Shown in pieces: positions 49,281 through 58,003 of a DNA stretch of 64,000 nucleotides. The notes under the pieces are model-generated. The model ran no database searches. It was not told the DNA's origin and saw only the letters and a list, made by a program, of their open reading frames with translations. Every line of letters begins with the position of its first letter. Position 1 is the stretch's first letter. Source of the DNA: Ruminococcus flavefaciens (GTDB lineage: Bacteria; Bacillota; Clostridia; Oscillospirales; Ruminococcaceae); NCBI RefSeq assembly GCF_900143025.1, contig NZ_FRCT01000012.1:32017-96016 (forward strand). Reading direction: 5' to 3'. A program made the position numbers and the translations under genes.

Positions 49281-50200
49281 CAGCAGTTCTGAGTATAAAA
49301 AACAGAGACGGTACTCTCCTTTCCGAGGAAGATATCCTCTCATTCAATTTCATAAAGGATATCTACACACCCTATACTTCGCTTTCCGCAAAAGTCCGCA
49401 CTTCTCGCACAAACTTCGACAATGCCGCAGAGGTGATGCTTGCTATCGACAACTCTCTCATACACCACGGTCTTATCGACGATCTTAAAATCGAAAAAAC
49501 AGGTGGAGAATACTTCCTCAGCGTTACGTCAAGAGGCTTCACATCTCTGCTTTGCCAGAACCAGATAGAGCCGGGACTTAAAATGAATATCTCCTTCAAT
49601 ATGCTTATGGATAATTTCTATACCCTGCCCTATGTTACTCACGAAAATAATTCCGACGACAGCAGCTATATCTATGTCAGACCAAATACCTCAATGTGGG
49701 ACGCAGCTTCAAATCTTGCCTACAAGCTTCTCGGAACTTACCCATACATAAGAGGTACAAATACAGTTATGATAAGTCCGTTCCCTGCTCCCGAGGTGTT
49801 CGACTTTACAGATGCAGAGCTTATATCTCACGGTACAGAACTTGCCTGCCGACACATCGCCAGTGACTACCATATGGCTGATATCAACGGAAACTACGGT
49901 ACATTTGACCTTACCGACCCTGACGCAGCCGCACTTAAAATAGTCCGCCACAAGTACTTCGACCTTGATATGCGCTTTCTCTATGCTCCTCAGCAGGCTC
50001 TTTACTTCCGCGATAAATTCGACTTCCGCGGTCAGAAAATGCTGTTCTGCTCCTACAGCGGCTTCTGCGGCGAGGACCTTTACGACCTTGTGAGCTTCAC
50101 AGGTGTGACCGCAGAGCGTATAGGCTCAATAAAAATACGAGGCAGCAGCAAAGGCATATTTACGGAGACAGGTGTTTACAGAGATAAATTTCCGCACTGA
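49277..50200 (+). CDS. Phage hub/baseplate-like protein
   Basis: A 307-residue protein. SVTSRGFTSLLCQNQIEP and NTSMWDAASNLAYKLLGTYPY resemble the hub (gp27/D-like) proteins found at the tip of phage tails and related machines. It is the last gene of the cassette. No tape measure, tail tube, sheath, lysis or integrase gene follows. Assignment is tentative. Confidence 0.6.
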   Translation: MTAVLSIKNRDGTLLSEEDILSFNFIKDIYTPYTSLSAKVRTSRTNFDNAAEVMLAIDNSLIHHGLIDDLKIEKTGGEYFLSVTSRGFTSLLCQNQIEPGLKMNISFNMLMDNFYTLPYVTHENNSDDSSYIYVRPNTSMWDAASNLAYKLLGTYPYIRGTNTVMISPFPAPEVFDFTDAELISHGTELACRHIASDYHMADINGNYGTFDLTDPDAAALKIVRHKYFDLDMRFLYAPQQALYFRDKFDFRGQKMLFCSYSGFCGEDLYDLVSFTGVTAERIGSIKIRGSSKGIFTETGVYRDKFPH

Positions 50201-50245
50201 GAACTTTATTTTTCCACGGCGCATATGATATAGCGGAGGTCTGCC

Positions 50246-50482
50246 ATGAACTATCATATCCCTATGTGTACCCTTGACGAAGGTCAGCTCGGCGAGGTCG
50301 TCGGTATTTCCCTGAACGGACATATCCGCAGCCGTCTTGCCGACTTAGGTCTCATACAGGGGTGCAGAGTAAAATGCCTGCAAAAAAGCTTCGGCGGAGA
50401 TATCGCCGCTTACCTTATATGCGGTGCCGTCATTGCTGTGAGAAAATGCGACGCCGCCCGTGTCTCCTGTCGTATAATATAA
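50246..50482 (+). CDS. feoA: FeoA-domain protein
   Basis: A 78-residue SH3-like FeoA domain (LGEVVGISLNGHIRSRLADLGLIQGCRVKCLQ, as two short runs). FeoA assists the FeoB iron transporter. No feoB gene is near, and the gene instead follows the phage-head cassette by 45 bases on the same strand. CGGAGG stands upstream of the ATG. A terminator split by a MITE follows. Confidence 0.88.
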   Translation: MNYHIPMCTLDEGQLGEVVGISLNGHIRSRLADLGLIQGCRVKCLQKSFGGDIAAYLICGAVIAVRKCDAARVSCRII

Positions 50483-50497
50483 TAAACAGCTTCTGTA

Positions 50498-50631
50498 AAC
50501 TCGTTACCCATATAGAAAGTTTTACGCTGATTATTGAGAGAACCCCTTTTGAAAAAGAGGTTCGGGGGAAGCCTTTCTGAAGAAAGGTTTCCCCCGATAA
50601 ATAGTATAAGCTTTTATATGAGTATCAAGAT
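50498..50631. mobile_element. MITE-like palindromic element, copy 3
   Basis: 134 bp with ends CTCGTTACCCATATAG and CTTTTATATGAGTATCAAG. TA stands on both flanks. Outside are arms AACAGCTTCTGTAA and TTACGGAAGCCGTT, complementary with G-U pairs, so this copy also sits in a terminator loop, here between feoA and the convergent LRR gene. The core is the short form, like copy 1. Confidence 0.78.
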
Positions 50632-50652
50632 TACGGAAGCCGTTTTTTATAA

Positions 50653-53064
50653 TTATCCCTTGCTTTTAAGGAGAAGCATCAATATTTCCTCAGAATCAGC
50701 TCCTGTAAGCTTTACTCCCTTAGGATCAACAGCTTTTCCTGTCTTATCCTGCGGAGCACTAATGTCTGCATTGACCTTAGCCTGATCTGAAAGCGTATAT
50801 GTGGGGTTGTTCAGATACTTGTTGAGCAGAACTATATCGACAACATCTATTTTACCGTTGCAGCTTACATCGCCCCATACAGTGACAGATAATTTACCGC
50901 TGTTCGCAGTTGTTGTGGTCACAGGCGCAGTAGTCTTTGAGGTTGTGGAAGTTGAAGTTTTTGCAGTTGTAGATGTAGTCTTTGAGGTTGTAGATGTTGA
51001 GGTCTTTGCAGTTGTAGATGTAGTTTTCGAGGTCGTTGATGTTGAGGTCTTTGCAGTTGTAGATGTAGTTTTCGAGGTCGTTGATGTTGAGGTCTTTGCA
51101 GTTGTAGATGTAGTCTTTGAGGTTGTGGAAGTTGAAGTTTTGGCAGTCGTAGATGTAGTTTTTGAGGTTGTGGAAGTTGTTGTTTTGGGAGCAGCAGATG
51201 TTGTTGTAGAGGCTGATGTTGTAAGTCTGCCGCCGCGCTTGTATATATCTGTCTCCTTCTCAGATGAAAAAGTAAGGGTATCGTTATCGGGATCGTATAC
51301 AAGAGCTGTTCTGCTTCTGCCGTTTATAGCAATGACCTTATTGCCTGCTGAAGTCCATGAACCTATGGTCTCAGTGTAGGAACCGTCACGCTCTTTCATA
51401 TAGCCGTTATATGTGAAATCATCGTTGAAGATCAAAACGACCTGATCATCTTCGGGTGTATACTCCATCCCCCTTCCCGATATGCTGCTTGCATACCATG
51501 AACCGACTATACGGGCATCTGCCTTGAGCTCTGTAGAAACAGCAGATGTAGAGGTTACGGCTGTAGTGGTAGATGTGGAGGTCTTTGAAGTTGTTGATGT
51601 TGTCTTTGATGTAGTTGAAGTAGTTGTTGCAGTTTTGGCAGAAGTCACAGAAGTCTCGGGAGCTGCTGATAAAGCCTTAAAAGTATAACCGTACTTCTTT
51701 GCATAGGCTTCGGCTGTTGAGCCGCTGTTTCCGCAGATAACACCTGTGTATCCAAAGCTTTCGTCTTCATCATTAAATTTATTGCATATCGTTGTAGCTT
51801 CGCCGTCTATTTCGCATTTTGAATTCAGTATGGTTATGGTTTCAAGACCTGTATACCAAAATGCACCGCTTCCTATCTTTGCTACAGATGCAGGCAGCTT
51901 TATTGATCTAAGGCTTTCGCAGTGCTGAAATGCCGCGTCGTCTATCGACTTTACTGAGTCGGGTACAGTTATTGCTTCAAGGCTTGTACACTGATCGAAT
52001 GCATTAGTTCCTATGCTTGTTACGGTATTCGGTATAGTCAATGTTTTAAGATTTGCACAGCCTGTAAACATATTCTCCGAAATGACTGTCAGGCTCTTGG
52101 GCAGCTTTACGGAAGCAAGGCTCTCACAGCATGAGAATACATTGTTCCCTATACTTGTCACCGTATCAGGTATGCTAACTGAGTCTATCATGGAATATAC
52201 AAATGCGGAATCAGCTATGCTCTTGACTGTATCGGGGATAACTACATCGCCAAAGCTCATTGTGCCGTCTATGAGTATTCCGTTTACTATTACCAGCGGA
52301 TCTTCTGTCTGTTTTCCTTCTATCCATTTTGTGTAGGAAAATGCTCCTTCACCTATGCTTGTCACAGTATCGGGTATAGTCACAGAGCCAAGCTCCATGC
52401 AGCCTCCGAACGCAATTTTGCCGATAAACTTTACGGACTTTGGGATAACTACAGATGTGATATTCTCGTTGCAGTTGAATGCACCTGCGGCTATGCTTGT
52501 AACTGTATCAGGCACTTTTACTTCTCCTGAACTTGTAATACCGTCTATGAGTATACCGTTTACTATTACCAGCGGATCTTTCTGGCGTGCATCATTAAGC
52601 CATTTGGTCTCGCCGAATGCATCGTAGCCTATTTCTGTGGGCTTTGACATAGTTACGGACGAAAGATTCTTACAGCCGCTGAACGCTCCGTCTGCTATGC
52701 TTGTAAGAGACTCGGGCATTGTTACCGATGTAAGACCTTTGCAGCTGTCAAAAGCTGATTTTCCGATGCCTGTAATGCCTTCCTTTATAACTGCCGACTT
52801 TATATCCTCATTTTCAGCAAATGCGCTTGCTGATACAGTTCCTTTACCGCTTATGGTAAGAGTTCCCGCGTCATCAAGCGTCCATGTAACGCCTTCACCG
52901 CAGTTTCCCGAGTCAGCAGCTTTGCTTGGAGAAGAGAGCAGATATGTTTCGTTAATAGCTCCTGTGTAAGCATTGGCGGCTGTTCCGTAGTTAAATACAC
53001 AAGGTGATAAAAAAGTACTTGCTGAAATGCAAAGTGATGTGATGAATTTGATAGTCTTTTTCAT
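50653..53064 (-). CDS. Secreted BspA-like leucine-rich-repeat protein with C-terminal dockerin
   Basis: An 803-residue exported protein. A signal peptide (MKKTIKFITSLCISASTFLS) is followed by a WTLDDAGTLTISGKG segment and about twelve BspA-type LRR_5 repeats (ADGAFSGCKNLSSVTM) to residue 460. Two long Thr/Ser/Lys linkers of the TTSKTTSTTAKTS type flank a small beta domain (residues about 530-620). The C-terminal dockerin has calcium loop DVSCNGKIDVVDIVLLNKYL. It should dock onto a cellulosome scaffold. I start at ATG 53064 after GGAGG. Confidence 0.9.
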   Translation of the reverse strand: MKKTIKFITSLCISASTFLSPCVFNYGTAANAYTGAINETYLLSSPSKAADSGNCGEGVTWTLDDAGTLTISGKGTVSASAFAENEDIKSAVIKEGITGIGKSAFDSCKGLTSVTMPESLTSIADGAFSGCKNLSSVTMSKPTEIGYDAFGETKWLNDARQKDPLVIVNGILIDGITSSGEVKVPDTVTSIAAGAFNCNENITSVVIPKSVKFIGKIAFGGCMELGSVTIPDTVTSIGEGAFSYTKWIEGKQTEDPLVIVNGILIDGTMSFGDVVIPDTVKSIADSAFVYSMIDSVSIPDTVTSIGNNVFSCCESLASVKLPKSLTVISENMFTGCANLKTLTIPNTVTSIGTNAFDQCTSLEAITVPDSVKSIDDAAFQHCESLRSIKLPASVAKIGSGAFWYTGLETITILNSKCEIDGEATTICNKFNDEDESFGYTGVICGNSGSTAEAYAKKYGYTFKALSAAPETSVTSAKTATTTSTTSKTTSTTSKTSTSTTTAVTSTSAVSTELKADARIVGSWYASSISGRGMEYTPEDDQVVLIFNDDFTYNGYMKERDGSYTETIGSWTSAGNKVIAINGRSRTALVYDPDNDTLTFSSEKETDIYKRGGRLTTSASTTTSAAPKTTTSTTSKTTSTTAKTSTSTTSKTTSTTAKTSTSTTSKTTSTTAKTSTSTTSKTTSTTAKTSTSTTSKTTSTTAKTSTSTTSKTTAPVTTTTANSGKLSVTVWGDVSCNGKIDVVDIVLLNKYLNNPTYTLSDQAKVNADISAPQDKTGKAVDPKGVKLTGADSEEILMLLLKSKG

Positions 53065-53096
53065 AAAGATCCTCCAGATAATAAAATACATCACAT

Positions 53097-53125
53097 ATTA
53101 TAGCAGAAATGAGCAGCAAAATCAA
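53097..53125 (-). promoter_or_regulatory. Promoter of the LRR-dockerin gene
   Basis: On the minus strand TTGATT (53125-53120), 17 bases, TATAAT (53102-53097). Confidence 0.7.
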
Positions 53126-53143
53126 TACCTTGTTGCCCTAAGG

Positions 53144-53176
53144 AAAGGGCTCCCGCATATCCTGCGGAAGCCCTTT
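53144..53176 (-). terminator. Terminator of the xyloglucanase gene
   Basis: On the minus strand AAAGGGCTTCCGCA and TGCGGGAGCCCTTT arms around a short loop. The T-run is modest. Confidence 0.65.
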
Positions 53177-53184
53177 TCACGTTA

Positions 53185-55983
53185 TTATTTTATCGGAAGC
53201 TTGTCAACAAGCTTCAGGAGATATTTCTGTATTGCCTGTGCATCATTTGTCGTCATGCCGTCGTTTCCGATAACATCTGCGTTCTCGATGCCCTGCTTTG
53301 TGATGTGAGTCTTGTCTGTACCATTTGCACCGTACTTGTTGGGATTTGCAAGCGCCTGCATGATAAGCACTGCATCTGAAAGGTCTACATCGCCATCGCA
53401 GTTAGCGTCGCCTGCCTTGTAATCCTTGCTTGTTGTCTTTGGTGTGGTCGATACTGTTGTTGTAGTCGCCTGCTTGGTTGTGGTGGTAACTGCTTTTGTT
53501 GTAGTAGTTGTGGTCTTTTTAGCAGTTGTGGTAGTTGTTACAGCAGGAGCACTGCCCTTTATCTGTCCGTAAACGATACCGCAGCCTACTGTTGACATAT
53601 ATACCTTGCCGAACTCGTCCATATCACCTACGAGGTAGTTGCCGTTGCCTGTACCGCCGTAGAGGTGGTCTGTATTTATGCACACCCATGTCTTTCCTGC
53701 ATCTGTTGAACGATAGATGCCCTCGGGGTCTTCCTTATCAGGCTTGCCATACATGAAGAGAGTATTCACACTGCCCTTCTTCTCGGGTGCGCCGTAGCCG
53801 ATGCACTTTGCATATGCTACATTTTCAAGGTGCTCAACTGTCTTGCCCTTGTCGGAGATTATGTAAACGCCCTGATTTGCGCCTGCAAAAGCTATCTTGC
53901 CGCCGCCGAGGTATGCAGGATCGCCTGTCTCCTCGAACTTCCATGTGAGTTCCCAGTTATACGGGCAGATACGTGTTTCTGTGAAGGTAGCACCGTAGTC
54001 ATCGCTCACATAGTATGAGTAGTGTGACTCGTCGTAAGTAGGCTCCTTCTTGGACATATCAGATGACCAGTACTCGTTGTACTGAGCACCTACAGCGTAA
54101 ACTGTCTTTGCGTCCTCGGGGTCAACGAGGGTATAAACGGTCTTTGAAGCCTTGATGCCGCCGCAGGTCTTCCATGTTGCACCAAAGTCGTCTGTATAGG
54201 AAACTGCACCCTTTGAGCTGGAATTGATTATTCTGTACTTGCCCTTTGAAAGCTCTGTGATTGAGAGTTTTCCGCCTGTGCAGGCAGGCTTGAATGCCTT
54301 CCATGTCTTGCCGCGGTCAAGTGTATAATATCCGCTTCCTGTATTATTTCCGTCACCGTTTGCGGTTCTTGCCCATACATCAGTATTCTGAGGGCATACC
54401 GCAATAGCGGAGGTCGAACCCATATTCGGCTTGTACTGCGGAGGTATTGCAGTCGGAGAGGTATGAACAAATCCGTCATAGTCGCCGATAGCTGAAAGGT
54501 CGAGACCATCGGGAGTGCTGACAAAGTCAAGGCTTACGCACTCTTCAACACCGTCAGGCTGGAAGTAGAACTGTATTCCCTTTTCGTCCCATGCGTTGTC
54601 GCAGGCGAAAACGCCGTTTCCTGATGTGAGGAGGAGTCTGTCGCCCTCGGGATCTCTTGGATCAATAACGATACTGCTGCCCCAATGGCAAGCCTTGCCG
54701 TATATCCAGTCATATCCGCCCAGATCCATAGGAAGTGAAACGAAATTCTTCACGCCTACGCCTGTTGAGTAGTCTGTTTCACCTGCACCGGGAGTTATAT
54801 CCTCCCATGTCTTGCCGCCGTCATCTGAGCGGAAGAAGTGGTCGCCCCATGCGATAGTACCCTCGTTTTCGGGAGTGCTGGGGTCGTCCTGTATCCATTC
54901 ATCGCCGAACCACTGGTCTGAGAATACACCGCAGGTACGGGCGAACATCTTGTTTGGATCTTTCTTGTCAACATCTATCATACCGATAGAATTGTCTGAA
55001 ACTGTAAGCTTTTCAGCCTTGCCCGAAGCGATATTGTACTTGTATGCGCCGCCTGAAGCTCCTGCGAATGCAAGTCCTGCTATATATGTGAAGAAAAGAT
55101 TTCCGTTATGGTCGCTTGTTATGGAAAGAGGGTAGTTATCGTTGGGAAGCGCCTTTACAGGCTCGAACTTATCGTCCTTAACACTTGCAACGTGGACGTT
55201 TGCCTTTCCCTTTACGGAAGTACCTACATATACCTTTCCGCCCTCAACATATACACAGCCGATACCGTTCTGCTCGTTGTAGAGCTTGCTTGGCTCCGTG
55301 CCTCTTACCATATGGTCTGTCCATGAGGGATACTTGAGCTCGCCGCTGAAAAGTCCGAGAGCGTCATAGCCCATTACGGGAGACCATGTCTTGCCGCCGT
55401 CTGTGGACTTTATAAGAGCGGACTTGCCTGAGGTAACATCGCCGCCTGCATAGATAGTCTTGGGATTGTCGGGATCAACTGCGATAGGCTCGATACATTC
55501 ACGTCCGTCGCCGTTTCCGTGTACCTGTATATGCTCTGTTACGTCAACGCCTGTAAAAGTCTTGCCGCCGTCTGTAGTCTTGTATATTACTGTCTTTGCG
55601 TCCGAGAAGTATGCACAGCCGCAGAGGAAATACGCTGTCAGGTCGTCTGTAGGGTCGATAGCGATACCCTTACAGCTGAGAAGTCCTCTGTCGTCTTCGT
55701 TGATAAAGCCGAAAAGCTGTACCCATCTTTTCTTTTCGTAATCATATCTGTATGCACCGCCTACGTCTGTACGGAGATACATTTCCTTCTTTCCTGCAAC
55801 AATGCCTGAAACAAAGCCTGCTCCGCCTATTTTTAGGGTGTCCCATTCCATTGTTGAGGATATGTCCTTTGATGCTGCTGCCTCTGCAACTCTGCCATAT
55901 TCCGTTGTGCCTAATTCGGAAAGGCTTGCTGCACAGATGCAGACAGCAAAAAGACCTGCCATAGTCTTTTTCATTGCTTTCAT
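53185..55983 (-). CDS. GH74-type xyloglucanase with dockerin (cellulosomal)
   Basis: A 932-residue secreted glycoside hydrolase that cuts the beta-1,4-glucan backbone of xyloglucan. The signal peptide is followed by a GH74 two-propeller module: GGAGFVSGIV, YLRTDVGGAYRYD, BNR-type KSTDGGKTWSPV and RSDDGGKTWEDI motifs, and WGSSIVIDPRDP. A Thr-rich linker leads to a dockerin (GDANCDGDVDLSDAVLIMQ, then IGNDGMTTNDAQAIQKYL). I start at ATG 55983 with AAAGGAAAG upstream; the earlier frame start at 56028 adds basic residues. Confidence 0.93.
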   Translation of the reverse strand: MKAMKKTMAGLFAVCICAASLSELGTTEYGRVAEAAASKDISSTMEWDTLKIGGAGFVSGIVAGKKEMYLRTDVGGAYRYDYEKKRWVQLFGFINEDDRGLLSCKGIAIDPTDDLTAYFLCGCAYFSDAKTVIYKTTDGGKTFTGVDVTEHIQVHGNGDGRECIEPIAVDPDNPKTIYAGGDVTSGKSALIKSTDGGKTWSPVMGYDALGLFSGELKYPSWTDHMVRGTEPSKLYNEQNGIGCVYVEGGKVYVGTSVKGKANVHVASVKDDKFEPVKALPNDNYPLSITSDHNGNLFFTYIAGLAFAGASGGAYKYNIASGKAEKLTVSDNSIGMIDVDKKDPNKMFARTCGVFSDQWFGDEWIQDDPSTPENEGTIAWGDHFFRSDDGGKTWEDITPGAGETDYSTGVGVKNFVSLPMDLGGYDWIYGKACHWGSSIVIDPRDPEGDRLLLTSGNGVFACDNAWDEKGIQFYFQPDGVEECVSLDFVSTPDGLDLSAIGDYDGFVHTSPTAIPPQYKPNMGSTSAIAVCPQNTDVWARTANGDGNNTGSGYYTLDRGKTWKAFKPACTGGKLSITELSKGKYRIINSSSKGAVSYTDDFGATWKTCGGIKASKTVYTLVDPEDAKTVYAVGAQYNEYWSSDMSKKEPTYDESHYSYYVSDDYGATFTETRICPYNWELTWKFEETGDPAYLGGGKIAFAGANQGVYIISDKGKTVEHLENVAYAKCIGYGAPEKKGSVNTLFMYGKPDKEDPEGIYRSTDAGKTWVCINTDHLYGGTGNGNYLVGDMDEFGKVYMSTVGCGIVYGQIKGSAPAVTTTTTAKKTTTTTTKAVTTTTKQATTTTVSTTPKTTSKDYKAGDANCDGDVDLSDAVLIMQALANPNKYGANGTDKTHITKQGIENADVIGNDGMTTNDAQAIQKYLLKLVDKLPIK

Positions 55984-56045
55984 TTGTTTTCTTTCCTTTC
56001 TGTTTATGTTTTGAAAAATCTTTTTCACGTTTACTCTTCGACTTC

Positions 56046-56074
56046 ATTTTATCATTTCAAAACCTCAGTGTCAA
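56046..56074 (-). promoter_or_regulatory. Promoter of the xyloglucanase gene
   Basis: On the minus strand TTGACA (56074-56069), 17 bases, TAAAAT (56051-56046). Confidence 0.75.
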
Positions 56075-56159
56075 TGGATTTACCACGTTATGACACTATC
56101 GGATATAATGAGAATACGATTGTACAGAACCCGTTTTTTATGATCTCATATCTTTAAAT

Positions 56160-56195
56160 AATAAAAAAAGTGCGCAGCCACTATGACTGCGCATT
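56160..56195 (-). terminator. Terminator of the 56 kb RNA
   Basis: On the minus strand ATGCGCAG, 9-base loop, CTGCGCAC, TTTTTTT. Confidence 0.88.
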
Positions 56196-56428
56196 AAAAA
56201 AATATTGAACAATGAAGGTATAGCAATCCCTCGAAATCAAAGTAGAGTGAACCCCTTCCGTGCTTCCACGGAAAACCATCGAATGATCGTACTTAATTTG
56301 CCAACGTAGAGAGGAGACACCGCAGCCCGCTTCGGCAGGTCTGCACCTTCCGCAACTGTTTTCCCCCCAGTTTACTACCAACCGCAGCGTCTGAACCCTA
56401 CTACCACAATATATGTATATCATATCCC
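56160..56428 (-). ncRNA. Candidate structured non-coding RNA, about 270 nt
   Basis: A minus-strand transcript is implied by an extended -10 (TGTTATAAT, the TATAAT at 56440-56435) and a strong terminator. Hairpins are visible: AACTG/CAGTT around a G-run, GCAG-CCTGC/GCGGG-TGC with CGAA loop, and CCGTG/CACGG with GAAG loop. No convincing protein is encoded. The length and the G-rich and GGTTGGT-like parts recall 6S-type RNAs, but I cannot confirm a class. It fills most of the 55984-56686 interval. Confidence 0.6.
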
Positions 56429-56598
56429 ACCATTATTATAACATAAGTTGTTCCACACGGTTCAACAAAAAATGCCATTTTTACAATTTTTTAAGATTTT
56501 TTCGCAATTTCGTCATTTCAACGATTTTGGCCCCGAGATCTTGCCGCTGTCAGGTCATTTTACATGAATGATACATACAAAAAACGACTTTCCTTTCC

Positions 56599-56627
56599 TT
56601 TACAAACAGTGCAGAATGTGTTATAAT
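56599..56627 (+). promoter_or_regulatory. Promoter of the LytS-like kinase operon
   Basis: TTTACA (56599-56604), 17 bases, TATAAT (56622-56627), divergent from the RNA gene. Confidence 0.7.
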
Positions 56628-56686
56628 ACCATTATATGGTAAAAAAATGAGCCGCTGTATTATACATAATCACAAGGAGAACTGTT

Positions 56687-58003
56687 ATGCAATTGATCTC
56701 GTATCTTATCAGCTATAATTTTGTCTCTGTTGCACTTATTATCGGTATCATCGTCCTGCTCATCGAAAACCGCAAGGAACGTCCTCACGGTACCGAGCAT
56801 ATCGCTGTCATCGTCATACTCCTTTCCATTATCGTTGCAAATGCAGCTATCAGGGAGCTTTTCCTGAAAAAAGTCTATGACGCAGACTATGATTACCGCG
56901 GCGACCCTGCAATGTACTTTATGTATTTCCGAACAGCTGTGGAGCATATCCTCTTTCCTATGATAGCTTATATAGAGATATTGCTCATTACCCCGAATGT
57001 AAAGCGGTATCTGCTGTTTATCCCCGAGGGCATCGTAATTGCTGCGGAGATCGTGAACCTGTTCGGTCCAAAGATAATATTCAGCTATAACAGTCACCTT
57101 GACTATGAGGACGGGATATTCTTCCTTGCTCCTTATTTCGCAGGCATGATATATATGCTGCTGCTGCTGAGATACTCCATACGCTTCTTCAAGTCCAAGG
57201 ACAAGACAAAGGGCGCGACGGTAATATTCATCGTTTTCCTGACTATCCTTGAATGTTACCTTGAAGCAGCTTATATCGTCGTTGACCTTATGGACGAAAT
57301 AGTTGCACTTGACGTTATAGTATTCTATTTCTACCTTATCTCTATCTATCAGCGCGAAATGGAGGAAAAACTGAGGATAAGCCAGCTGGAACTGGAAAAA
57401 AGCCGTCGAGTCCTCACACTTTCACAGATACAGCCCCATTTTATGTACAATTCCCTCACCTCTATAATATATCTGTGCGATAAGGACACCAACAAAACCA
57501 AAAACGCCCTTATCGACTTCTCAAAATACCTCAGGCAAAATCTCGATGCCATGAGCAGAAACGGTCTTGTAAGCATCAAGGAGGAGCTTGAACATACCAA
57601 AATATACCTTTCGCTGGAAAAGCTCCGCTTTGACGACGACCTCAATATCGAGTTCGATATCAGGGACGAAATGTTCATGCTTCCCGTGCTCTCTGTACAG
57701 CCTATGGTGGAAAATGCCGTTAAGCACGGCATAAACAGCTCCGACAGCGGCTGCGGCACTGTCCGCATCTCCACAGACGAGACCGAGACCCACCACAGAA
57801 TAATCATCAAGGACGACGGTGCAGGCTTTGATACCGCCGAACTTGATTCTCTCGATGAAAGCCATATAGGCATCAACAATGTCCGCAAACGCCTTCGGGA
57901 CGAGTGCGGCGGTGAACTTATCATAAACAGCGTTCCCGATGAGGGAACAGAATGCGTTATTCTTATTCCAAAGGAGAAAAACGATGAAAATTCTGGCAAT
58001 TGA
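56687..58003 (+). CDS. LytS-like sensor histidine kinase
   Basis: A 438-residue kinase of the His_kinase (LytS/YehU) family. About six or seven membrane helices occupy residues 1-220. A short coiled coil leads to LSQIQPHFMYNSLTSI, where the phospho-His is in QPHFMYN. The ATPase has N box PMVENAVKHGI and G box DDGAGFD, GINNVRKRL. Signal unknown. AAGGAG precedes the ATG. It overlaps the response regulator by 20 bases, so they form a couple. Confidence 0.93.
   Translation: MQLISYLISYNFVSVALIIGIIVLLIENRKERPHGTEHIAVIVILLSIIVANAAIRELFLKKVYDADYDYRGDPAMYFMYFRTAVEHILFPMIAYIEILLITPNVKRYLLFIPEGIVIAAEIVNLFGPKIIFSYNSHLDYEDGIFFLAPYFAGMIYMLLLLRYSIRFFKSKDKTKGATVIFIVFLTILECYLEAAYIVVDLMDEIVALDVIVFYFYLISIYQREMEEKLRISQLELEKSRRVLTLSQIQPHFMYNSLTSIIYLCDKDTNKTKNALIDFSKYLRQNLDAMSRNGLVSIKEELEHTKIYLSLEKLRFDDDLNIEFDIRDEMFMLPVLSVQPMVENAVKHGINSSDSGCGTVRISTDETETHHRIIIKDDGAGFDTAELDSLDESHIGINNVRKRLRDECGGELIINSVPDEGTECVILIPKEKNDENSGN

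Noticed and set aside
43264..50200. A complete prophage
   Set aside because: No integrase, repressor, replication, tape measure, tail tube or lysis genes and no flanking att repeat are seen.
50930..51190. Repeats of about 60 bp and an opposite-strand Val/Phe-rich ORF
   Set aside because: These encode the Thr/Ser/Lys linker of the LRR-dockerin protein on the minus strand. The plus-strand ORF is its shadow.
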